A DNA stretch of 64,000 nucleotides, taken from NCBI GenBank assembly GCA_036346205.1, contig JARFJB010000762.1, positions 3,987,001 to 4,051,000 on the forward strand, in the 5' to 3' direction. How positions within the stretch are numbered: position 1 is the first letter of the stretch; every line of letters begins with the position of its first letter. The position numbers and the translations under genes were made by a program. This DNA is from Vesta saturnalis (lineage: Eukaryota; Arthropoda; Insecta; Coleoptera; Lampyridae). The notes below the pieces were generated by a model. That model was not told where the DNA came from, made no database searches, and worked only from the letters and a program-made list of their open reading frames with translations. Below, one piece after another: positions 54,656 through 64,000 of this stretch.

Positions 54656-56820
54656 TTCCATGGCGTGAATATTGTTTTAAGTCGTCCTCTTCTTCGGACA
54701 TCGCTCTTTCAGTATCTGAAGTCATCCTCATGGGAATGGAGTTATACATTCCCCAAAAAACAGTACCGTATTGGTCATTCAGGTTCCCAACCCTGGTTCA
54801 ATAAGGCTTGTGCTGATGCAATATCTTTAAAAAATAAATATTACATTAAGTGGAAATCTAATAAATCTGTCGACAGTCATGTAGAATACGTTGGTGGGCG
54901 AAATATCTGCAAAAATGTCATCACTAAAACTAAAAAGTTGTTCGAACAACGAAAATGCAATGAACTAGCTACATCTCCTTTAGGAAGTCGTAAATTTTGG
55001 TCTTTTGCTAGAGCCATTAGTAAAAACTTTGGAACATCTTCATTTCCCCCCCTGACATCTATTGACGGATCGGTAGTTGCTGATTATGTAGACAAAGCCA
55101 ATGTTTTTGTGGATTTGTTTGCATCAAACTCGTGTCTCAATGATTCTGGAAAAGATATGCCCCTAGTCAACTATTCTTCATACGCTATGAAACCAATTCA
55201 TTTTCGGTACAAGCTCTTGGAATCGATCATCAGTAGGCTTGATCTCAATAAGGCGACTGGCCCAGACGGTATCCCAGCTATTGTCTTAAACAAATGTTCC
55301 CCCGAACTAGTACCAGTCCTATCTAAGCTCTATACGATCTCTATGTCTTCTGGGGAATTCCCTTCATCATGGAAGTTAGCAAATGTTCAACCTATTCCCA
55401 AAAAAAGGCGATAAGACCGATCCCTCAAACTACCGACCAATTGCCATCACTTCCATTTTGTCTAAAATCATGGAAAAAGCCATCAATCAGCAACTGCCCA
55501 CGTTCCTTGAAACTAACAAACTCCTTAGTGACCACCAATATGGGTTTAGGCAAAGTAGTTCAACAGGTGATCTTCTTTCATATGTTACCCAAGCTTGAAA
55601 CAATACAGTAGAGCAGTCCGGTGAAACGGTTGTACTCGCTTTAGATATCTCAAAGGCATTTGACCAAGTTTGGCATAAGCGTTTACTTGCCAAACTCACC
55701 TCGTTTAGGTTAAATGATACGCTCATCAACTAGGTTTCTAGTTTCCTTAATAAAAGACGATTACGTGTCGTAGTTGATGGCTTTTTTTCAAAAGAAGTTA
55801 GCATTAACGCGGGCGCACCACAGGGATCCGTTATAGCGCCTACACTTTTTCTGCTGCACATAAATGACCTTATTTCTTCAACAACTAACCCCATTCATTG
55901 CTTTTCTGACGATAGCACTCTTCACTGTGGTTCATCTCAGTCTATTCATAGAGATAATCCACCTTCTATGCCAAATCAAGACATTAAAGCTGAAATGGAA
56001 AATTCAATCAACAAAGACATTCAACGTATTCTCGAATGGGGAAGCAATAATCTAGTTGAATTTAATGCTAACAAAACTCAGTGTTGCCTTGTGTCCGCCA
56101 AAAAAGATCGATCATTCCCTGTTGTAAGTATGAATGGCTCAGTTCTTAAGTTTTCAGACTATTACTCTGTTGGGTATGACTGTATCTTCAAGTCTCTCAT
56201 GGGTTGACCATCTTCTGTCAGCTACCAAAACAGCTGCTCGTAAAATAGGCTTTTTGTACAGATCTAAGCAGTACTTTACCTCTCGACAACTCCTTCTGCT
56301 GTATAAGGCCCAAATTCGGCCTCATCTGGAATATAATTCTCACCTCTGAGTTAGTGCTCCCCAATACGCTCTCGATATCGTTGATCGTATTCAAAAGAGA
56401 GCGATTAGGCTTATAAATGACCCGTCCTTAACTTTTCACATACAGTCCCTTGAGTATAGAAGGATGGTTTCAGTTCTTTCTTTGTATTATCGTTATTACA
56501 ACGGCTATTGTGCTGCAGAATTATATTCTTTGATACCATCTCGGGTTATCTTTGCGAAAAACACTCGATTCGCTCATTCACATCGTCAGTATGCAATATA
56601 AATCTGCACTTGTCGTACCAAACGGGCGCAATCCACATTTTTCTACACGGCTTTCAAACTCTGGAATGATCTCCCTAGTTCCTGCTTTCCACTCACTTAT
56701 GATATGAGAAAATTTAAGGTAGCTGTTCATAGGCATCTATTGGCAATTCATTATCCCTCTACCCATCCTCCTATGTGTTCCTGAGTGCTTTAGCACGATA
56801 GGCCAAATTTAACCTGTTAA
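54656..56820 (+). pseudogene. LINE reverse transcriptase domain, frameshifted
   Basis: 54665-55414 is open and carries the linker (QPWFNKACADAISLKNKYYI) and LDLNKATGPDGIPAIVL, with SSWKLANVQPIPKK after it. From 55414 the frame shifts: NYRPIAITSILSKIMEKA, HQYGFRQSSSTGDLL, then ALDISKAFDQVWHKRLL with the first aspartate (about 55640), GAPQGSVIAP, and FSDDSTL at 55902-55925 (serine where alanine is usual). C-terminal pieces reach about 56760. Stops near 55600 and 55731. Confidence 0.82.
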
Positions 56821-56899
56821 GGTCCACAATCATAAAAAAAAATGTACCCTCGCAGTGTTATTATTCACACTGCCATGGACTTTTTGTAAAAGGGATGTA

Positions 56900-57730
56900 A
56901 CCAGTTCTGAGGAGAGTTTTTCGGCCACCTTAAAATTCATGTTATCTTCTGCCTTCAAATCCGAGAAAGTTAAGAGATGTTTGTCTTTAGTTTGGGTTTC
57001 AATAAGCTGTTTAATATGATTTTTAGAAACTCCAAAAACATCCCATTTGTAACTTTATATTTGGATTCAAGAGTCTCGTCCTTAATTTTATCAAAATGTT
57101 CACTGTATCTTGAACACAAATATCGCCGCTAGTGAGTTCCATATGAAACCATTCCCACCGAGATTTCGACTCTTCATCGGTGTTATTTGCAATATCGTTA
57201 TTAAGGGCACAGTGAAATTTTTATTTCTGTCTCATGGTCTTAAGCAGTCTTGCATCACCACCAGACGATAACCATAGAATGGATATTCCATATTTTTTAG
57301 CTTCGTGTTGTAGCATAACCCACCGACGTGAAACATCAAGGTATGTAAATCGAGTATCTGTTCTGAAAACACCTATACAAAAGAGTGGACTTCTATCAAC
57401 TGAAACTTGCGCCATAATTATGTAGGCATAATTTGCTCGGAGACTTTCTTCAAAGTATTTTTGATTCCGCGTTGCCGGAGAAGCTGGATACCAATTTTTT
57501 TGTGGTAAACCGTTTGCTCCCAATGGGCTTACGAACCCAATAACATTGTCCGTTTTTGAACGGTATTGTATTCTATTCGTAATTGCTGTAGCGTCCTCGC
57601 TTATCCTCACTACTTTTAGTAAATTTCGCTTGATTAAAAGTCGTTCAATTCTAGAAATTGTACACTCCCTTCTTGCATCAGATGCAGATTTTGAATGTTT
57701 CGGAGCACTGTTGACGTTGAAGGTATACAA
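56900..57730 (-). pseudogene. Transposon-associated protein remnant, unknown function
   Basis: Open for 169 codons from 57730 (to 57221) with ECTISRIERLLIKRNLLKVV, VRISEDATAITNRIQY, VIGFVSPLGANGLPQKNWYP, YAYIIMAQV and ISILWLSSGGDARLL. In other frames to about 56900 it continues with SGDICVQDTVNILIKLRTRL and LLTFSDLKAEDNMNFK. I recognise the order (DATAI, GF-PL-NGLP, YIIMAQ, GGDAR, CVQD-VHI-TKLR) from multi-copy uncharacterised proteins of insects and cnidarians. It probably belongs to a DNA transposon, but I cannot name the superfamily. Confidence 0.55.
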
Positions 57731-57786
57731 CTGGGCAAGTTGGCGTGTAAAGTTTCATAACTTAGTCTTCCACTTACAATAAATAA

Positions 57787-58030
57787 CTATATACAAAACA
57801 GTAGAAGTTTAGGATCAAACATGTATAAACCATGATCTAAACCTCTAGTGGGATCTGTGTTATGATTGGCATCATCACATTCTGTTGTAAATAAGGACAC
57901 TTTAGCACTTGTAGTATGGTATAATAAATATAATCTAGCTGGGCATTCATTATTCCTGTACTTTCCTGCAGAGCAACGGTATTCCACTTTGGATCCATCT
58001 AGAGGAGGACCGAACTTTTGGAGAAATTGT
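57787..58030 (-). pseudogene. FLYWCH/WRKY-like zinc-finger fragment
   Basis: The minus strand reads VEYRCSAGKYRNNECPARLY, YHTTSAKVSLF and ECDDANHNTDPTRGLDHGL. Spaced Cys-Cys followed by a His-rich turn fits the FLYWCH/WRKY-GCM finger class that precedes MULE-type transposases. It stands directly upstream, in minus-strand sense, of the remnant at 56900-57730 and may be its DNA-binding head or part of a separate element. Confidence 0.45.
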
Positions 58031-61000
58031 TTGCAACTAAAAGCCTGTTTGGTGGATATTTGTGTAGACGTTCATCCCTCCTGGTTATTTATTTTAAAGC
58101 TACAGACTGTGGGGTCTATTAACGAATACTTCACTAAGTGATGTGTTTATTTAAGTGCATCTTAGTAGTGGATCGTGGTCGCGCTTAAGGCGGATTTATA
58201 TTACCGAATGAAACCAGTGTGAAGGCAGAACGTTTTGTTTCCCCGTAAACGAAAATCAGCTGCAACAAACGAAAGTCTCACTGTAAATAATTTGTAAATA
58301 GAAATTTTTTATTTTCATAATTAAACAGACTTGTAAATAGAGCTAACAAATTAATGGGACTTTAAGCAGATTGTGTGTAAATATATCTCGTGTGTAAAAT
58401 CGATTTGTTCTGTTCACATAAACTATATAACGCCAATTAACCTAAGCGTATAGCTATCGATATTTAAAACTGGGAAATTGCCGTATGAGTTTGCCTTGCC
58501 GATCTAGAACATCCGCAGGTATCCTGAAGCCGTTCACGTCCGTTTCTCTTTTATTGCTATCTGGTGAAGACGTATTCAAGAGTTCTGTGTAGAAGGTAAT
58601 TCAATATTGCACGTTATTGTGATTGCTTTATCATAACTTTGTTTATAAACTTGGTGAAATTATTTATTGATGAGCGGATAAACGCAGCCGTTCGTTTTGC
58701 TGTTATTTTGCGGAATTTGATGCTTTCACGTCATCTTAATAAAACGTTGACGAACTGCTTCTATTTGCGATATATTTGGTATTTTGTTTTTTTATTATTT
58801 AATTAAATGTACTGAAAACTTATGTTTTTTTTTTCGCAGGTAAAATTGATTTTTAGTGACCAATTGGTTACGTATTGTTTTGAATTTAATTATATTTAGA
58901 TAATTCTATTTCCGTACTTCAAAATTAAAAGCCACTTAGTAAGCTTACAAGGTTGACCATTTTATATTCCCGTTTTCTAGTATTTAAGATTTTAAGTCAA
59001 ACCGAAACCAGTGTAAATAAATCTATGTATCTGCGTGCTTTTTGAGATATATTTAGATATAATAGACGAACAATTAACTGAATTTTATGGTGTTAATTTG
59101 TGATCTCTCGACCAACGAAAGCAATAATTTACGAAAGTGGTGATTTTATTAATCAAACCAAAAGAATTAATTGAGAGTTAAATTTTGATTTCATTATTTT
59201 TTTATTGATTCATTTTAAAAGTAACCAGTGGTAATTTTTTGCAATTGAAGCATACGCGGTCGTACAGTTTTTTGAGTTTTATTAAACATTTTGTGTTGTT
59301 TAACGTAACCGGTTAGAGGAATATTAAATAACATTTATCTAGTTTATGTCTAATTGTCTTAGTTTGGAGTTCAATTTATGTCAGAGCTTTAGAATTGAGT
59401 AGTATTAGAATTTGAATTAATGAGATTTAAGCGTAACATTTAACGTTCACTATTTTTTTTATTATTGTGTATAACAAATAAAGCATTTTTGGTGTTGTTG
59501 ATATATTACAAAGGTAAATTGCACCACGGTCTAGCGCAGTGAGGTACAAACTTACTGTAATTGAGAACTCATTCATCAGGTGTGATGGAAGCAGAGATTT
59601 TTCCATAGATGTAATCAGTATTAGCATTTGTTTTATTGGGCACCACTCAATTTTTGAGGTTTAATAATTAAAATACAACAAAAAAAAGCATCATAGGTAA
59701 TCTGAATAAGCACTAAACAACTGTACTTATGTGTATATTTAATAAAGCAAAATGTCTGATTAATATCAGCATAAAATAATTAAAACGATATTTCTCGTAA
59801 ATCCTTACGATCTTAAAACTACTAAATTAAACACTGTACATAGGTTTGCAATCTATATTTACTTAAAATTCAAAATGCAATCTGGTCAACATGTATTCAA
59901 TAATGAAACGTGTATTGACCTATGTCAACAAATTACAGTTGTGATAGGTTATGAACTCAAATGTTTTTATCTCAGGAGCAGGACTCAGCTGTTCCTTTTT
60001 AACCGTATTAAAATAACTTACTTGTTCAAAATAACTGTTTTAATCTTGTCTTAAACGAATTGTAGCTTGAGAACTTTCATTTCTAATTCCAAGGCAAATA
60101 TACGATAATGTAAAGGTAATTTCCATTTGTATTTAACGTACAAATAAACCAAACGTAAACGTACGGGAAGGCACTATAACTTTCATCTGTCTTCAACATA
60201 AAAATAGACGAACGGTAGCATGTGGTAATTGGCACAAAATGTTGACCCTACAATAATGGAAAGGTATAAACGACTAATGCAGATTCGAACGACGGAAGGT
60301 GTTGATATTAACGACGAACGCAGGATATGTATAGCACCATAAGTGCTACCACTGCATTATCATCCCCATTTTAATCAAGTAAAGTTCGTGACGTCAGACC
60401 ACGCTTTTCGACGATACGTAAATTTACCAAAATAAAAGCTTTTTCTTAAGATAAGCGGTTTCCTTGTTCCTACTTTTGTTCCCACCTTATTCCCTATTAT
60501 ATATATTATATAGAAAATGTAATTAGACGCCTTTACATACCTTATAAATGGGAGTAAAACGCAACAAAAAAATAAGGTACTGAACGGTAAGAACACATTA
60601 CGGAAATGCGTAAGCGTGTTCAATTCATGTTGCGCATAGAACAAAAATTGGCACGTTACATGTGTTTAAATTATTTTGTTCACAAGCGTTGGGGGTAACG
60701 TAACGAAATATAAAGTTAAAGAAGTCATTGAAAGCCAGCAGTTGATTTGCTCCCACGCTATTTTGGTATTTGGGCGTGTGGATATTTTTAAGATGTGTTC
60801 TAGAGCTAAAGTTTCGAAGCATCTCCGACGTGCACCTGGTGGTGGTAGCCAACGTGAGGTAAGTGAGATCTTTTGACTGTTGAAGTCTGATTTATCTACG
60901 TGTGCCCAGGTGTATTGTTACCGATTTCGTGTTAATAACAGTCTGGCGCCCTATTACTTGACTTTATTTTAATTACGACGTACCCTTATTTGCGACTTTC

Positions 61001-63119
61001 GACAATACGACTAATCACCTTCAGTATTTTTAAATTCAAAAACCCACGCTCTCTGTCCCACCGAGCTAGTCCGGTGCACTCTAATTATCTGTTACCTGCC
61101 GTTTTAGTTTCATTTTCGACCGTAACAGCATTACCCTTTTTAGCCGTGCATGGCTTTTTTCAAGCTTTTTTAAACATGTAAATTCTTTTTCGTGGCGGAC
61201 AATTGATTATTATGTCGTCAAAAGGATTAAACAGTTGGGCGATATAATTTGTAGACGTTTCAACGCAACAATTTTGTCGCTAATTTCCTCACAATATCCG
61301 CTCGAAGGTTGCCGTTTATAGCAACTAAATCGTCATTATTGTAACCCATTTTTTTGTTACATGTCTGTCGTGCAAACCACCTTTTCTGACGTGCTGTTAA
61401 TATTTCCCCGTCCAATTTATCCAATTGTATGAAACGCTTTGTGCAAACATAAACATATTTTGATCCCCTAAATTGCATTACCAAACTAAGACTGTATAAA
61501 ATAAATCATTTAATAACTATTGTCCTTTAACCGCACCTATCTAATTTATGTATCTGCCATAGTAAAGTGATCAAATATTTATAGGGTTATTATTTTGTGA
61601 TAAATGTAATTTCCTAACTATTAAATATAAAAACCATGTGGGTTTACATTTTTGGTTCCACAAATTATTTGTGTATATATTTTCCTTCAGTAGTTTATAG
61701 CGATCGTAAAATAAATCACAGATTCAGACAAAACGAGTTTAATACTAAACAAAATAAAATGCGGAATTTGGCTTAAATATTAAAATTTTTATTAACACTA
61801 AACGTCTTGTTATCTTTTTTTTTCAATTAAATTATTCGTCCTTCTCTCTTGACTATTACCGCTATATTGCATTGTCGGATGTCAGGATGTAATAAATAAA
61901 TGATCTTAAACATGTTAAACAACCTGTATTTATATGTTTTAATTTCAAGGATATGAATAATTAAGAATACAATAATATGAAAAAAGTCGCGGTATAAGCA
62001 AAGTGCACTAATAAGACCGTTACACCAAATTCATTTATGTTTGAATATCGTTTTATTTACAGGAAGTGTAAGGTTAGAAACTTCGTAACAGGATACTCTT
62101 TTAACATTTTTAAAGATTTGATAAAATATTTGCATAAAATAACAATAATTTACATGAACGAACGACATCCAGTGAATGGCAATGACTTTTTCAATAAATC
62201 CCGACAATAAAATAGTTCTATTAAGTTATTTTCAGAATGTAACTTTATATTATCGCACTGAAATGATCGGTGTTTGGAAAATTTCTCATTCATTCAATTC
62301 ATTCTGAAGCCTTTGAAAGTGCAAGCTAATTAATGGCACATTCAAAACAATAATAAGCACGCCAGCACGGTAACAATTTATATGGTATTTCCATTTGAAT
62401 TCAATTGATGCTAATTTTTTTGCAAAAGTGAAAAAAAAACAATATGTGAACTATGAGTAATTGATTAATGGTGTTTTCCCGTTTCGAGCGTGGAAAAGTT
62501 TTACTTGAAATGTTCCCCTTCCGGACATTCAGAAAATATTTCCTTTTCTTAAATCCCATTTTGTGCGTTAAATTTCTAAGTATAGTATGTATACCTCTAT
62601 CAGTGTTCAATTAAATGTAGAAAGTTCATGGGATTCTCATTGCTTTAAATTCCATAAAAACTAATAGAAATAACATAATAGAATACAGCCGCTACCAAGT
62701 TTTTTTTTTACTAACTTTTTTGCATTCAAAGAAATATGGTACCAACATAAATTCACTGTCAACCACACCTTTACTAAGCTTTAAATCAAAGACGACCTCA
62801 TTTCAAACAATATTCCATTAATTTAATTACCCATTTCCTTATTCTATTTTAAAGTTGCATTATCCAACTGAATAGTTAATGGGGATTCACATAAAAATGA
62901 TCTTAACACTTGGTTTCCTTAAGTTTTAAAATCGCATTGTACATAGGGTTAATGTACTATTAATTTTTTATTATAGGTATGATTGCAAAAGTACCCTACT
63001 CATTGTTCTATTAAATGTAAATAAAAGTAAAAGTAAAATCAAAAGTCATAAGCGAGAAAAACCACAACTGTATTCCAGATATTGTAAAAAATGCAGTCAA
63101 TAAGTATATATATCACACA
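58031..63119. other. About 5 kb AT-rich sequence without recognisable gene
   Basis: The least repeat-marked part of the window. Small frames (60375-60644 minus, 60676-60876 plus, 61260-61484 minus) have no domain I know. A GAGGTAAGT donor-like site at about 60855 ends the 60676 frame and would fit a host exon, but there is no further support. T-rich tracts followed by CGCAGGT (about 58836) look acceptor-like. Unassigned. Confidence 0.4.
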
Positions 63120-63630
63120 AAAAAAAATCAAGTGTAGAGGTTACACCAGTATCGCAGATATATCGTCAAGAGATGATGGTTGCTAGGGATCGAGGGTTGG
63201 ATTTTGTTAAAACATTCCACAGTCTGCATCGATGAGCGACATAAATCGCTAGCCATTAGCTTGCTTCCGAAAAAACAAGAAGATATAGAGGTCCCAGCGT
63301 TTCTGGAAGAGTATGTCATTATTGACGATGGTATGGAAGACTGAATTATTGTATTGGCCATGGACGAAGGCCACTTGTTAGCTGGAGGTTCTTACTTCCT
63401 ATTCGATGGGACTTTTAAAAGCTGCAGTTCACTGTTTTACCAATTATACACAATTCGCGTTGGTATTGGGTACAGAAGAAAGAAAAAATATTCCTGCGGT
63501 ATACGCCGCGCTACCTGACAAAAAATCAGGGACGTACGGGCGACTTTTCTCCTTATTAAAAGACAAAACTAATAATTTTTTACCGAGAACGCGAACAGAC
63601 TACAAATTCTATAGAGAGATGGCATAACAG
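63120..63630 (+). pseudogene. MULE transposase fragment (second copy type)
   Basis: The plus strand reads MMVARDRGLDFVKTF, and after frame changes SYFLFDGTFKSCSSLFYQLY (about 63390-63450), which parallels FMDGTFKSCSKQFSQLY of the MULE at 22-24.6 kb. IPAVYAALPDKKSGTYGRLF follows in the next frame. It holds the first catalytic aspartate region of the DDE domain. N- and C-terminal parts are missing and no terminal repeats were seen. Too diverged to be a recent copy of the other element. Confidence 0.7.
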
Positions 63631-63937
63631 GCCCAACAGATGAATCGGAAAAGCACATCCCAATATATTTGAACTGATGAAAGTTCTTCAGAAAGAAATG
63701 CACTATTATAATAATATCTTCATGCAAAATAGTGTATGCATAATAATAATTTCCTAATACCGACTGGAATACAGTTAATGAATGTTTTAGCCTGGTACAT
63801 TAAACCTTCCTGGGAAGTTGTCAGTTTGTAGAAATGTGATTCAATAACACATTCAGTTCAAGTATTATAAGGGTGCTTCATACACATCTGTGTAAATATG
63901 GATTCATTGAGTTTAATATAGCATAACGCTTTCAATA

Positions 63938-63943
<6 letters not shown>
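63631..63943. other. AT-rich stretch without recognisable gene
   Basis: No feature identified. Confidence 0.5.

Positions 63944-63996
<53 letters not shown>
63944..63996. repeat. (TA)n microsatellite at the window end
   Basis: A pure dinucleotide run reaching to four bases before the end of the window. Confidence 0.95.
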
Positions 63997-63999
<3 letters not shown>

Positions 64000-64000
64000 C

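Larger units (their letters stand above)
53650..56842 (+). mobile_element. Jockey/CR1-group LINE, nearly full ORF2, frameshifted
   Basis: About 3.2 kb, with a GC-richer leader (53650-53880) followed by endonuclease, linker and reverse transcriptase, and a C-terminal region reading IQKRAIRLINDPS. It ends in an A-run at 56834-56842. Four or more frame changes. A different LINE from the one at 18.5 kb. No target duplication identified. Confidence 0.82.

Noticed and set aside
60676..60876. Possible host exon ending at a GAGGTAAGT donor-like site
   Set aside because: A donor-like site alone is expected by chance in 5 kb; no acceptor, reading frame partner or domain supports it.
61260..61484. 74-codon minus-strand ORF with LTARQKRWFARQTCNKK
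   Set aside because: Looks protein-like in composition but matches no family I know and has no supporting neighbours.

Overview
The window is eukaryotic, A+T-rich DNA. Its repeat content (mariner relatives, RTE- and Jockey-group LINEs, MULE, hAT, a Polinton/Maverick) points to an arthropod, most likely an insect. I found no host protein-coding gene I would defend. Almost everything recognisable is mobile DNA, mostly broken, plus simple-sequence DNA, one tRNA-like gene and long silent AT-rich stretches.

Layout. 1-5 kb: two abutting mariner-type (DD34D) elements on the minus strand with unusually long inverted repeats (1366-2815 and 2850-4665). 5.8-7 kb: a decayed hAT transposase. 8.2-8.6 kb: a fragment resembling the core-binding region of Crypton-type tyrosine recombinases. 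13.8-18.3 kb: about 4.2 kb of AC-rich simple sequence, including a 2,951-nt run without a single G on the plus strand. 18.5-20.6 kb: a decayed LINE. 20.9-21.2 kb: a complete tRNA cloverleaf (anticodon TGC) whose 3' half is also present as an inverted copy. 22.0-24.6 kb: a MULE with FLYWCH finger, terminal repeats and 9-bp target duplication. 26-29 kb: an RTE-type LINE. 30.5-31 kb: a second mariner type.

31.5-48.7 kb is the centrepiece, a three-layer nest. A Tc1/IS630-type DDE transposase gene (minus strand) is split by a Polinton at 32335-48342, bounded by the 6-bp duplication GTTGAT and about 1.2-kb terminal inverted repeats. The Polinton's packaging-ATPase gene is in turn split by an LTR retrotransposon at 40112-46954 with 2.4-kb LTRs and the 4-bp duplication AAAT. 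Without the LTR element the Polinton is about 9.2 kb. On the minus strand it keeps, in order, ATPase, small basic protein, a conserved unknown, integrase, penton-type minor capsid, pVI-like protein, major capsid (with a 694-bp internal tandem duplication), another unknown, and adenain-type protease. No family-B DNA polymerase was found. The protease and minor capsid ORFs are intact; the others carry stops or frameshifts.

50.6-58 kb: a mariner remnant, an unrecognised decayed minus-strand gene, a Jockey-group LINE inserted on the plus strand, and further minus-strand transposon-associated coding remnants. 58-63 kb: nothing recognisable. 63.1-63.6 kb: a second MULE fragment. The window ends in a TA microsatellite.

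Caution: the two LTRs of the youngest element differ mainly by single-base indels clustered in one copy, so some frameshifts reported here may be consensus errors and not biological decay.
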